Assembly: GCA_029838195.1 (NCBI GenBank)
Contig: JALGVJ010000004.1
Coordinates: forward strand, 1 to 64,000
Direction of reading: 5' to 3'
DNA: 64,000 nucleotides
Source: Promethearchaeota archaeon
Lineage (GTDB): Archaea > Asgardarchaeota > Lokiarchaeia > Sigyniarchaeales > SOKP01
In this document: one piece after another, positions 1 to 9,238 of the stretch
Position numbering within the stretch: the first letter of the stretch is position 1
How the letters are laid out: each line of letters starts with the position of its first letter
Translations under genes and position numbers: made by a program
The notes under the pieces: model-generated
Told to the model about the DNA's origin: nothing
What the model saw: the letters and a program-made list of their open reading frames with translations, nothing else
The model's database searches: none

Positions 1-319
1 TAATTGGTTTCTTAGCTGTCTTATTACTTCTTCAGAATATTGGAAGATTATATCCGATGCCAGCTCGTCCCGTTCACAATTTTTCGATTCATTAATATAT
101 AATGGATCGTCATGTTTTTTCAACTTTTTGGTGGTTTTGTCGCCAATCTTAGAGCTGGAGCGTAGTAACTGAGATTAATTTGCTACCTTATAAAAAAAAA
201 TAAAATTAATATCGATAATTCTAAAATTAAAATTCCTCAGAATCAGCGGAGTCATCTAGAGATTTGTCAACATACCGTTCTCGTGTTAACCTTTTTGAAT
301 GACAATATTCATGAGCCAT
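1..319 (-). pseudogene. possible decayed coding fragments at left edge
   Basis: Two short minus-strand frames look more protein-like than the surrounding sequence. One has an ATG at 319-317 and a TAA at 229-227 (30 codons). The other is open from a TTG at 123-121 to the window edge and reads as a lysine- and glutamate-rich helical segment. They lie in different frames, so they could be parts of one frameshifted gene or simply chance. I do not recognise a family. Nothing else is recognisable in the first 517 bases. Confidence 0.2.
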
Positions 320-517
320 AGAAATGGAGGATTGCCCCTGCCTTCACTAAATCATGCACGAACTGAAATGTAATGTCTCAGCATGACCGGAAAATGTTAT
401 GGAAATAAATTTTAATTAAAGGAAAGAAAAAGGCTCATCCATATCCCATGAAGGAAAAAAATTTCTTATAAAGAAGAAGCATTAAATTATTAAATAATAA
501 TAGGTAATAAAAAGACT

Positions 518-1684
518 ATGAACAAGAAAATAAAACCGATCACAAGTCCGCCTTCTAAAGAAGAATTGAGCACCCGCTTAGAGAACGTGCAAGCTCTCAT
601 GAAAGAGCATGACCTGGATTATTACGCGTGTTTTGATCCGGTTAACATTTATTATCTCACGAATTTTGCGTTTTATGTTCATGAACGTCCTTTTATTCTC
701 GTCATCCCCCGAGAGGGCGTGCCCACAATGTTAATTCCTAAACTAGAGAGAGGGCACGTGAAATCGAGAGCACGATGTGAATTAAATTTTGAGGTGTATT
801 TCGAATTTCCATGCAAGTTGGGTGAAAATTGGCATGACCATTACAGTAACCTCATTCCCTCAAGGGCGAATGTAGGAGTAGAGTCTACCATGCCGATGGC
901 AATCGTTAATCACACACCAGGGAAGATACAAGTTTTAGACCTCATAGAGGAAGTTCGAATAATCAAAACGGATTATGAAATCGGAAGGTGCGTTCATGCA
1001 TGTAAAGTGGTGAATAAAGGACATAAAGTGTTATTAAAAAATTGCAAGCCCAAAACCCTCTTATTTGCTCTCTATAAAGAAGCAACCAATGCAATGATTT
1101 CCTATATCATTAAAGATATTCCTAATGCGAATTTTAAGGTCACGGAAACCATGGGGATTGTTTGGCCGCCCTCTATATCCCATGATCCTCATTTAGTTCC
1201 TAAGATTTTTGATTCCATCGAAGAAGGGGGACCTCATGTTTCGATCGTGCAAGCTCAAGTAGATGGCTACGGAGTAGAGATTGAGCGAACATTTTTTATT
1301 GGATCCATACCAGAAAAGGCCATTAAGCCCTTTGAAACCATATTAAAAGCACGGGAATTAGCTTATAGCATGCTGAAGCCGGGAACACTCATGAGTGAAA
1401 TAGATATTAAAGTAAAAAAATTTATCGCGGAACAAGGTTATGGCAATTATATCCTTCATCGGACGGGGCATGGTTTAGGGATAACAGGCCATGAAGCTCC
1501 ATACTTGGCTGAGGGGTATGACCGTCCCTTACGGTCTGGAATGTTAGTTAGCGTAGAGCCCGGAATTTATATTCCCGGGATAGGGGGATTTCGCCATTCT
1601 GACACGGTTTTAATAACCGAAGAGGGATATGAGAAATTCACTAAGGCTCCTGAAACACGAGATGAGGTACTATTAAAAACGTGA
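518..1684 (+). CDS. M24-family (Xaa-Pro peptidase/creatinase-like) protein with altered metal ligands
   Basis: This is a pita-bread fold protein of the M24 superfamily (388 aa). The N-terminal creatinase-like domain spans about residues 15-140 and the catalytic-type domain about 150-380. The C-terminal hallmarks HRTGHGLG (314-321), HEAPYL and VEPGIY (346-351) are clear. M24 peptidases bind two metals through D, D, H, E and E. Here the first Asp position is not Asp, the second is Glu (E254), and the last Glu of the R-x-E-D motif is Ser (R359-H-S-D). Creatinase and some M24 lyases or hydrolases also lack the full metal set, so a non-peptidase activity is possible. It starts at an ATG and the stop is followed directly by a T8 run. 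Confidence 0.85.
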   Translation: MNKKIKPITSPPSKEELSTRLENVQALMKEHDLDYYACFDPVNIYYLTNFAFYVHERPFILVIPREGVPTMLIPKLERGHVKSRARCELNFEVYFEFPCKLGENWHDHYSNLIPSRANVGVESTMPMAIVNHTPGKIQVLDLIEEVRIIKTDYEIGRCVHACKVVNKGHKVLLKNCKPKTLLFALYKEATNAMISYIIKDIPNANFKVTETMGIVWPPSISHDPHLVPKIFDSIEEGGPHVSIVQAQVDGYGVEIERTFFIGSIPEKAIKPFETILKARELAYSMLKPGTLMSEIDIKVKKFIAEQGYGNYILHRTGHGLGITGHEAPYLAEGYDRPLRSGMLVSVEPGIYIPGIGGFRHSDTVLITEEGYEKFTKAPETRDEVLLKT

Positions 1685-1692
1685 TTTTTTTT
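1685..1692 (+). terminator. T8 tract directly after stop
   Basis: Eight T residues follow the stop codon of the M24-like gene. Archaeal RNA polymerase can terminate on U-rich stretches alone. That it acts here is inference. Confidence 0.35.
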
Positions 1693-1856
1693 GATCTTAA
1701 ATTGCTCAGTTCTAATGGAAAAAATAAAATTTCATGCACGCTTAAATTTTTATTAACCACTTTTATTATTATTATAACGAATTTTTTAATAGTTAAATTT
1801 TATTTATTGTTATTTTTAAACATTTCAAATATAAAAATAACTAAATAGAAAAAATT

Positions 1857-4358
1857 ATGAGCCTCAAGGAATTTTCTAAGGAGATTTTTACTCGATATGG
1901 ATTAAATGACCAGCAAATTCGGATATACTTGGGTTATTTAAGAGTTCCACGCGCAACGCCCAGTCAAGTCTATTTAATGTTTTCGGAGGAAGATGGTATT
2001 GATTATGAAACCGTCGTGGAAACGACTAATTTTTTGGAAGAAAAGGGATTTCTTAAAAAAATTGAGGGTGCAATTTCGGGACTAAATAGGTACATTCCGC
2101 TTGAACCTTATTTTGAATTATTCGTGAATGAATCGGCTGGATTTAGAGAGGAAATTGCTAAGATTAAAGACGACATCTTAATCGAGCAATCGACTCAATT
2201 TTCCCGCTTAGACGAGGTCCAACAAGAAAAAGTGGGAGAAATTGATTCGACAGTAAGAACTCAAATAAGCGAATTTTTCAAGGATGCGGATAATAAGAAT
2301 GCAGAAGTGAAAAATATCCTTAAGGAAAAAAATGATTTCTTTTCCGCCACGAATAAAACTATCGAAAATAAGCTTCATAAAAACTTGGAAAATACACATT
2401 CCGAACTGAAGGGAGATATTCAAGGTTTAGATACGGAATTAAGTTCCATTTCGGAGACCCACAAGAATTCATTAAAATCATTAGAACAAAAATTACATGA
2501 GGTAAAAGATCTCTTAAATGCGGATTTAAAAAATATATCGAAAGCCTTTGTCGAGGAAAATGAGAAGGAGATTAATTCTGCTAAAGAGGGCATCTCCAAT
2601 ATGGTTGCAGAAATGTTGAAGGATTTTAATGAGCGCACTAAGGATTTAGAGATTGAATTAAAGAAGAATTTAGAGGAGCACGTGGAGAGGCATGCGAGTA
2701 TCGCTAATGAATTAAAACCGCAAATGGAGCAGATTCTTGATAAATATTTGGAGCGCATGGAGAAAATCGTTACGGATTTAAAAAAGCAAATCTCTAAGCT
2801 CTTGAAAACTCATGAAAATCAAATTCAAAATTTCACGAATGCATTAGAAACCAATTTAAAAGCCAAGATTGAAAAACGGCACGAAATCTTGGTAGAGCAA
2901 ACCACTAATTTTAAAAATACTACTTTACGATTAATCGATAATTTGTTGGAACATGCAAACCGTTTCACGGATTTTTCTGAAGATATGGCAAAAAAAGGCT
3001 TTTTCTGGATTGGTAAGAAGCAAAAATATAAAGAAAGAAATGAAGGCGTGATTCGGGATGTACTCACCTATACAAAACCCATGCGTGAATCGTTTACCAC
3101 GGAATGCAATGAATACATGGATCAAACAAGGGCTACCAATAGTGAATTGAAAAATGAAATATCCACCACCTTATCAACTGAAAATGAAAAAATTTTCAAG
3201 GAAACGGAACAATTAAATGACGATGCTCAAAGATCCATTGAAGCTCAATTAGAGATCTTGGCTACAGACATGGCTTCGGAAATAGATACCACGCTTCAAA
3301 AAGGCGTAAAAGATTGTTCTGATACCACCGTTAAATTAAAAGATTCCCTCGAAAGTACCCTTTCGCAGTACAATAAGCAACATGGCGAAGAAATGAGACG
3401 ACATGAAGAAACCACTTTAAGGCATTATACTAATTTTGATAAAGATATTAAAATTAAAAATGAAGATTGGGTTAAAGATGCAGGTGTTAAATTTTCCGCA
3501 GGAAAGAAGGATGTCTCTAACCTCGTGGAATCCATCATCAGTGATATTGATAATTTTATTTCTAAGCGGAAAAAAGTGGAAGAAGAACGATTAAAAAAGA
3601 TACGCACGGATTTTGATGATTCAAAAGCGTTTGTAACAGAAAACATTAATTCACAAATTACCACGTGGAATGAAGCCTCTGCAGACATGGAATCTCAGCT
3701 CGAGAATCTTTTAAATGCCCATAAAACAACATGCCAAGAAAATGCTAGCACTCTCCAGAAGCAATTAACTGAAACGATAGGTAGCACGATTAATGCTGAA
3801 AAAGACATCTTTTCCGATTTTAATGCAAATTTTATCAAGGCAATCAATGACGCAACAGATATTGCAGAAACCAATGAAGAAAAATTAAAAGAAATCTATC
3901 GTGCGTCTGCGGCAATAGAAGAACCCACAAAAATTACCACCTGGCATACGGTGGGAATGAAAGCATTAATTTCTAACATAAAAGACATGATTTATCGCGT
4001 GAAATCCTCTATTATCATCGTTCTACCTGAAGTTATCCCCGAAATTCTTAAATTCGTATCTGAAATTGCTTATCAAAAGAAGGCGGCACGCTTCATGCTC
4101 ACGAGCAATTTTGATCTAAGCGTGTATGGTCCCATTCTTAATAAAATGAAACTCTTAGGCAACATTCAATTTCGCCAATTAGGAACACCCGGAGAATATT
4201 ATGCTGTAACCAGAGATGCTGAAGAAGTCATCATTGCCCCAGCAACTAAAGATGAAGCTCAACTCATTAGCATGGTATCCACTCAAGAATCCTATGCAAA
4301 ATTATATGCTCAATTCATCGGACCTATTTTTACTGCGAATAGTAGGCCAATCAGATGA
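1857..4358 (+). CDS. TrmB-type winged-helix protein with giant coiled coil and PLD-like C-terminal domain
   Basis: An 833-residue protein. Residues 1-85 resemble the TrmB family winged helix (helix, turn, recognition helix, then wing around LKKIEG). Residues from about 90 to 690 are almost entirely charged heptad-like sequence rich in E, K, N and S, with no membrane span, so a long coiled coil is predicted. Residues about 705-833 resemble the phospholipase-D-like effector domain of TrmB regulators (hydrophobic strand IIIVLPEVIPE), but no HKD catalytic motif is visible. TrmB regulators are normally about 250-350 aa, so the two ends look like a regulator split by a roughly 600-residue coiled coil. 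A DNA-bound structural or chromosome-organising role is one possibility. The ATG start follows an AT-rich leader. It stands alone on its strand. Confidence 0.75.
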   Translation: MSLKEFSKEIFTRYGLNDQQIRIYLGYLRVPRATPSQVYLMFSEEDGIDYETVVETTNFLEEKGFLKKIEGAISGLNRYIPLEPYFELFVNESAGFREEIAKIKDDILIEQSTQFSRLDEVQQEKVGEIDSTVRTQISEFFKDADNKNAEVKNILKEKNDFFSATNKTIENKLHKNLENTHSELKGDIQGLDTELSSISETHKNSLKSLEQKLHEVKDLLNADLKNISKAFVEENEKEINSAKEGISNMVAEMLKDFNERTKDLEIELKKNLEEHVERHASIANELKPQMEQILDKYLERMEKIVTDLKKQISKLLKTHENQIQNFTNALETNLKAKIEKRHEILVEQTTNFKNTTLRLIDNLLEHANRFTDFSEDMAKKGFFWIGKKQKYKERNEGVIRDVLTYTKPMRESFTTECNEYMDQTRATNSELKNEISTTLSTENEKIFKETEQLNDDAQRSIEAQLEILATDMASEIDTTLQKGVKDCSDTTVKLKDSLESTLSQYNKQHGEEMRRHEETTLRHYTNFDKDIKIKNEDWVKDAGVKFSAGKKDVSNLVESIISDIDNFISKRKKVEEERLKKIRTDFDDSKAFVTENINSQITTWNEASADMESQLENLLNAHKTTCQENASTLQKQLTETIGSTINAEKDIFSDFNANFIKAINDATDIAETNEEKLKEIYRASAAIEEPTKITTWHTVGMKALISNIKDMIYRVKSSIIIVLPEVIPEILKFVSEIAYQKKAARFMLTSNFDLSVYGPILNKMKLLGNIQFRQLGTPGEYYAVTRDAEEVIIAPATKDEAQLISMVSTQESYAKLYAQFIGPIFTANSRPIR

Positions 4359-4509
4359 GTTAAAAATGCGCAATTAAAAATATTTATTTAATTTTATTTT
4401 CTCTTTTACTTTTTGTTGATGAATTACACTCTAAAAATTGAGAAAAGAAAATTTTATTTATTGAATAAAATTTAGAAAGCCAGTAAAAATAATATAAAAT
4501 TATTCAAGG

Positions 4510-5796
4510 TTAATCCCATGTGGGCTTGACTGAGAGGTCGTCATCCTCCGAGTGAATTCTCTTTAGGTCAATGTCACTATAACCAGGTAATGTATTCAGC
4601 AATAATCTCATGGCATTTTCAATGTCTTTGGAAGAAGTCACGAATCTTCCAACGATTAGGATGTCAGCCTTCATATCGAGAGCATATTTTGCAGTTCTAT
4701 GGTCAATTCCTCCCGCTACGCCCACCAACACTCGATCTCTTCCGGAAACGAGTTTTAAATCCTTGTAGAATTCCTTAATTTTTGAAATGTTTTTCCATTG
4801 CACTTTTTGAGCTTCATCAGAATCCGCATTTCCAATTTCCACGTCGATCGCCCTATGAAGGATGATTACATTAGGAATTTGTTTTAACTGTTTTAATTTT
4901 TCAATGGGATCGTCAAGTTCCATGGTATCAATGAAAGCATAAATGCCCAATCGCTGCGCTTCGAGAATAAATTTGTCGAGTGATTTTGGAGAGGCTAATC
5001 CACTTGCGACTACGGCATCTGCTGTAGCATCAAAGGCAAAATCGACTTCTAATTTACCAACATCAAGTGTTTTCAAATCTGCCACGATGAATTTGTCTTT
5101 GGCTAATTCACGAATCTCACTTATGGCTTCCATGCCATATTTTTTGAGGAACGGTGTTCCGATTTCTAAAATGATGCGGTCGCTTTTAGGTAGTTGCTTG
5201 ACAACTTTTTTTTGGTGTTCCATGGAAGGATGATCTAGCGCAACTTGAATATAAGGAGGTCTCCATAGCCTTGGTACTCGCAAACCTGCCACGGGGTGTT
5301 TGGCCCGATCCTTATCATAAAAGATTTTCTCAATGGGAGGATATTTAGTTAATGCTCTTTTAATGGCCAATTTTGTGGCACCGTAATTATATTGATATAT
5401 TTTTCTATAATCATTGGCTTCCGGATGAATGAATACACTGGCAATGATTACCCATTCTTCAAGCTTGTCAAGAGGAATGATTCCCTCTTCTACAGCATCT
5501 GCAACACCCTTGGCAACAGCGGCTTGGGCCGGTCCAAATATTTTATTAGCATCCTCCATTTTTGAAATGGTTACTTTTGGGATGATGAGAGTATAAGGTT
5601 TCGAAATTAAGTTTGGTCGAATGCACGAGAGGAGGCCTCCGTGTCCCGTGCTAGGCGTGGAAATGCTATTAGCAAAAGAAATGCCAACGGGGCCATTTTT
5701 AGAACCGATTATCAAGTCAACGTGAGCTAAATTACATCCCTCTCCTATCAAGGCTTCTCCCACGTAATACTCCGCAGAGTCCATCATGATAAACAC
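4510..5796 (-). CDS. fae-hps: bifunctional formaldehyde-activating enzyme / 3-hexulose-6-phosphate synthase
   Basis: The N-terminal about 165 residues are Fae, which condenses formaldehyde with tetrahydromethanopterin. Visible features are the GEALIGEG opening, the conserved His in LAHVDL, and STGHGG. The C-terminal about 230 residues are 3-hexulose-6-phosphate synthase, a TIM barrel of the OMP decarboxylase superfamily with VADLKTLD and VGVAGGI. The fusion is known in archaea, where it usually runs in the direction of ribulose-5-phosphate formation and formaldehyde release in place of the oxidative pentose-phosphate pathway. The longest frame begins at GTG (5796). ATGs at 5787 and 5784 put the start closer to the Fae core and are equally likely. 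Confidence 0.93.
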   Translation of the reverse strand: MFIMMDSAEYYVGEALIGEGCNLAHVDLIIGSKNGPVGISFANSISTPSTGHGGLLSCIRPNLISKPYTLIIPKVTISKMEDANKIFGPAQAAVAKGVADAVEEGIIPLDKLEEWVIIASVFIHPEANDYRKIYQYNYGATKLAIKRALTKYPPIEKIFYDKDRAKHPVAGLRVPRLWRPPYIQVALDHPSMEHQKKVVKQLPKSDRIILEIGTPFLKKYGMEAISEIRELAKDKFIVADLKTLDVGKLEVDFAFDATADAVVASGLASPKSLDKFILEAQRLGIYAFIDTMELDDPIEKLKQLKQIPNVIILHRAIDVEIGNADSDEAQKVQWKNISKIKEFYKDLKLVSGRDRVLVGVAGGIDHRTAKYALDMKADILIVGRFVTSSKDIENAMRLLLNTLPGYSDIDLKRIHSEDDDLSVKPTWD

Positions 5797-6017
5797 GTAT
5801 TTATTTTTACAATTATTATAATTTTTATTACTTTATAATTTTCATTCATTAAGGCATTTTGATAAAAACATGTATTCCATGTTAAATATAAAAATATTTA
5901 GTTATTAAGATTTCCATATTTTCTATTTGATTATTATAATTTTTCACGAAGATTAAACATTCATTTTATAGTCCATTATTAAATTTTTTCACGAAAACAA
6001 GATCTTCTCAAAAATTC

Positions 6018-7370
6018 TTATTGAGGTGAGTAGTATTGTTCAATTTTTTTTACCTCTTTCTTTATTTCTAAGAGATCTGCATGAGTAAGCGTGTTAGTCT
6101 CAAAGATCACGTGTTCACAATCATATTTCCTGAAATTTTTTTCTATAATTTTAATTCCAAACTCCTTTTTTTCATTCCATAATCTCGAACCAGGATAAGG
6201 CGTAGCGAGGAAAAAATTAACTTTATCTTCTTTTGTCAAGGGAAGGGATTTAAGAAAATGGAGCGTTTCTTTAAGCGTATCTTTTGTTTCTCCTGGTAAA
6301 CCTACCACGAAATATGCTTGAATGGGAAGCTCGTGTTTTTTTAATAAAATTATTCCTTTTTTAACTTTTTGAGGGTCTTGCTTTTTCAAATTCATTTCTA
6401 ATACGGTTTTGCTTGCGGATTCGATGCCCGTTGCGATTAACTTGCAACCCGCTTTTTTCAACAATTTTACTTGAGGTTCGGTTAATTTGTCGACTCGTAA
6501 TTCGCATCCCCATGGAATGTTAAATTGATTCGTAATAAACATGTTGCAAAATGCTGTAAAAAAATCATTAGAAATGTTCAAATTATCATAGAAATTAATG
6601 TATTCATAAGTTTGCATGGATAATATATCTCTTATCTCAGCTTCAAGGGAGGAAATGCTTCTCAGTCTCACCCGATTCTTAAATAATTTTTGTCTGGTAC
6701 AAAAGGAGCATTGATAAGGACAGCCACGATTAACAATGACATTTGCCACGGTGTAAAAATAATTTTCCGGTTCTAACTTGTATCTTGCGGGTAGGGGTAA
6801 GGAATCCATATCAATTGTTTCATTAGAAAATCCAGTAAAAACGATCTTATTCTTGTCGCCCACGAAGGCCAGCCCCTTAATTTTATTTATCTTTTCTTTA
6901 AATTTTTGGAACATGGTTTTATAATTTGGCATGGAAAGTAGCAGTTTTGATAATTTCAAGAAGGAATATTCTGCCTCTCCAATACATATAAAATCTATTA
7001 TACCTCGATTTCCTCCAAATTGACGCAAGATTTGTTCATGTTGAAAAGAAGCATGGGGGCCTCCTAAAATAACGATTTTTTCCGGATGGTGGGATTTAAT
7101 AGTTCGTGCGATATTAATAGCTAAGTGAAATGTATTTGTTAAGCACGTGATACCAATGATGTGGTATTTTCTTGTTTTTTCTTTGATCAACTCATTTAGA
7201 GAGTTTATCTCAACGGTTCGATATTGCTCCAAATCTAATATATCCACGGGAATATCACGGGAATCGAGAATGGCTGCCAAGTATAAGAGCCCCAAGTTCG
7301 GTTCTCGAACGCAAACCTCTTTTTTGCTGTGATTCTTGCATGTTTTGGGGTTGATTAATAAAATCATCAT
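6018..7370 (-). CDS. B12-binding-domain radical SAM protein
   Basis: A 450-residue radical SAM enzyme. Residues 1-150 form a Rossmann-like cobalamin-binding-type domain (LLINP near the start, GGPHASF at 103-109), without the DxHxxG base-off signature. The 4Fe-4S site C217-x3-C221-x2-C224 sits in RGCPYQCSFC. The barrel follows (ATGIESAS, then VVGLPGET near residue 358). This subgroup includes many uncharacterised methyl- and alkyl-transferases, and I cannot assign a substrate. Its ATG overlaps the TGA of the upstream gelsolin-like gene by four bases (ATGA), so the pair is very likely co-translated. Confidence 0.88.
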   Translation of the reverse strand: MMILLINPKTCKNHSKKEVCVREPNLGLLYLAAILDSRDIPVDILDLEQYRTVEINSLNELIKEKTRKYHIIGITCLTNTFHLAINIARTIKSHHPEKIVILGGPHASFQHEQILRQFGGNRGIIDFICIGEAEYSFLKLSKLLLSMPNYKTMFQKFKEKINKIKGLAFVGDKNKIVFTGFSNETIDMDSLPLPARYKLEPENYFYTVANVIVNRGCPYQCSFCTRQKLFKNRVRLRSISSLEAEIRDILSMQTYEYINFYDNLNISNDFFTAFCNMFITNQFNIPWGCELRVDKLTEPQVKLLKKAGCKLIATGIESASKTVLEMNLKKQDPQKVKKGIILLKKHELPIQAYFVVGLPGETKDTLKETLHFLKSLPLTKEDKVNFFLATPYPGSRLWNEKKEFGIKIIEKNFRKYDCEHVIFETNTLTHADLLEIKKEVKKIEQYYSPQ

Positions 7371-8218
7371 TCATTTTCTTTTTTCGAAGATTTAATCTTA
7401 TTAAATAATTCCATTCGCTCTTGCTCTTCTACAGTAAATTCTGGAGGCGGCATGTGAAACGCTTCTAATAAAGAATTAAAATCTTGTTCCTTGGAAAATT
7501 TTTCTTCCTTATTAATGGGGATTTCTAATTCTAAAGGAGGAGGGATTCCTTCTTTTTTAATAAAGAGTTCGATAGCTTCAATTTTATTATTTTTTATTAA
7601 AATCCGAGTTGAATAATTTTGGTCATCAAAAAAGGTAAAGCCGTTATTTAATCTCCCTAATTTTTCCAGTTTTTTAATTAGTTTTTCCTCTTTAACGAAA
7701 TTTTTAAATATTTCTTCTTCAGAATGGATGGCACCTCCCATTATTATAAATGTTCTTATCATGTTTTCGGGAATGGGTAATTCTTGTAGTTGTTGTACAA
7801 TTTTTTGCATGTTTGAGCTTTTAAAAATGGTTAAATAAGGAGGATTCATTCGCAATTGATCTAAATCTCCAAAATCTTCTTTTTTAATATCTCGTGCTCT
7901 GCCTTTACCAATTTTGTTATTGATGATTTCAAGGAATTTTGGATCTTTTTCTGAAAGCGTGTTTAAAAAATATACTCTATAAAAGAGTTTTAATTGATTT
8001 CTTAATCTATTAGCCAATAACGCACCAAATACTTGAAGCTTGATGGAACTTCCGGGTCCATTCCATATCCAGATTCTTTTCATGATATGGTCAACAATCA
8101 GAAACACTTTTTCTTTTCCTTTTTCCATGATGACATCCTTGATGTATAACCCTTCTAATACCTCTCTGGTTTCCATGTAAGGATATTGGTCAATTTCGTG
8201 AACTTCAAAAACTTGCAT
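7367..8218 (-). CDS. gelsolin-like domain protein
   Basis: A 283-residue protein. Residues about 36-85 match the gelsolin/villin repeat core: a strand (VFLIVDH), a short hairpin ending in RIWIWNGPGSS, then a long helix with GALLANRLR. Asgard archaea are known to encode one- and two-domain gelsolin homologues that can bind actin. Only one repeat is obvious. Residues about 100-220 form a second mixed alpha/beta region that I cannot name, and the tail is proline- and glutamate-rich. No signal peptide or membrane span. It is translationally coupled to the downstream radical SAM gene through a four-base overlap. Actin regulation is inference; a sensor role using the same fold is also possible. Confidence 0.6.
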   Translation of the reverse strand: MQVFEVHEIDQYPYMETREVLEGLYIKDVIMEKGKEKVFLIVDHIMKRIWIWNGPGSSIKLQVFGALLANRLRNQLKLFYRVYFLNTLSEKDPKFLEIINNKIGKGRARDIKKEDFGDLDQLRMNPPYLTIFKSSNMQKIVQQLQELPIPENMIRTFIIMGGAIHSEEEIFKNFVKEEKLIKKLEKLGRLNNGFTFFDDQNYSTRILIKNNKIEAIELFIKKEGIPPPLELEIPINKEEKFSKEQDFNSLLEAFHMPPPEFTVEEQERMELFNKIKSSKKENE

Positions 8219-8333
8219 GATAGATTCTGACCCTTTTTTTCTATATAATTAGTAATATCAATACTCATAAAATTTTTATGAAAAAATACATTAAGAATAT
8301 TAATTGCGCCTTAGTTATAAATAAAAGATTATC

Positions 8334-8738
8334 ATGTCATCGAGAAACGTCGTTTATAAGCTTAACATCTCTGGTGGAAATTCTGGACCCGGTAAGGGGT
8401 TGAGTAAGACTATTCAAATCGATGAAAAGAAGTTTCGATTTGCCGGAATGAAAATTGGCGATGTGATTAAAGGCGAACTCATTGGTTTTCCTAATTATGA
8501 ATTTGAAATCACGGGCGGATCGGACTCCAGTGGTTTTCCCATGAGAAAAGATGTTCATGGTCCCGTGAAAAAAAAAATATTGGTTTCTAAAAGGGGAATT
8601 GGATATCGTCCAAAAAGAAAAGGACAAAAAAAAAGGAAGACCGTGCGAGGAAATGAAATTACGACAGATATGACTCAAATAAATCTAAAAGTCATCAAGT
8701 ATGGAGAAGCAGAATTATTTAAAAAGGAACAGGAATAA
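8334..8738 (+). CDS. rps6e: 30S ribosomal protein S6e (eS6)
   Basis: A 134-residue archaeal/eukaryotic-type small-subunit protein. The ISGGNS motif, DVIKGEL and TGGSDSSGFPM are hallmark eS6 segments, followed by the basic RPKRKGQKKRKTVRG stretch. The length is normal for archaeal eS6, which lacks the long eukaryotic C-terminal helix. It starts at ATG and is followed after 24 bases by eL24, so the two are probably one transcript. It is divergent from the gelsolin-like gene, with a short AT-rich intergenic region. Confidence 0.97.
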   Translation: MSSRNVVYKLNISGGNSGPGKGLSKTIQIDEKKFRFAGMKIGDVIKGELIGFPNYEFEITGGSDSSGFPMRKDVHGPVKKKILVSKRGIGYRPKRKGQKKRKTVRGNEITTDMTQINLKVIKYGEAELFKKEQE

Positions 8739-8762
8739 TAAGAAAGGAATGGGTGAAAATAA

Positions 8763-8945
8763 GTGGTAAAACAGCGTAAATGTAGTTTCTGCGGATATCA
8801 AATTCCAATTGGAATGGGTATCATGTACGTAAAACGAGATGGTCAAATATTAAATTTTTGCACGAATAAATGTCGAAAAGCTATGTTGAAATACAAGAAG
8901 AATCCGAGAAAAACCAGATGGACCGCATATTATGGAAAACAATGA
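8763..8945 (+). CDS. rpl24e: 50S ribosomal protein L24e (eL24)
   Basis: A 60-residue zinc-binding large-subunit protein. The four cysteines (C7SFC near the start and FCTNKC near residue 33) and the KNPRKTRWT tail are diagnostic. The start is GTG; no earlier ATG lies in frame after eS6. In many archaea eL24 lies beside L7Ae and eS28, and here those two are about 0.7 kb further on with rpoN in between. Confidence 0.96.
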   Translation: MVKQRKCSFCGYQIPIGMGIMYVKRDGQILNFCTNKCRKAMLKYKKNPRKTRWTAYYGKQ

Positions 8946-8954
8946 TTTTTTTTT
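8946..8954 (+). terminator. T9 tract at end of eS6-eL24 unit
   Basis: Nine T residues begin on the base after the eL24 stop codon, as expected for a U-tract archaeal terminator. The following 280 bases to rpoN are AT-rich and hold no ORF that I can support. Confidence 0.4.
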
Positions 8955-9238
8955 CTCAGTTCTTTAAATAACCCTTCATTCATTCCTAATTTGTCATTAA
9001 GTTAATTTTTTCCCGTTTTTCTTTCATTATTCCACATTTTCTTTCATTTTAAGGTATTCTTAAGAATAAAACGGCGATTAATCAAACCCATATTTTCCTC
9101 AATTTTTCTATTTTTGAAATTATAGAAGAATACTAAGGGGTTTTCCCGAAAATCTTTAAAACAACCATTCAAGAATAAAATTTTTTTTGAACCATTCTTT
9201 ATAATCCATAATTCTAAAATTCATGTTGTTGGAAAAAA

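Noticed and set aside
2208-2758. Long minus-strand open frames opposite the coiled-coil gene
   Set aside because: They are complements of a repetitive K/E-rich coding sequence and read as F/S-rich low-complexity peptides, with no start context.
8337-8678. A 113-codon minus-strand frame opposite eS6
   Set aside because: It lies entirely antisense to an unmistakable ribosomal protein gene.
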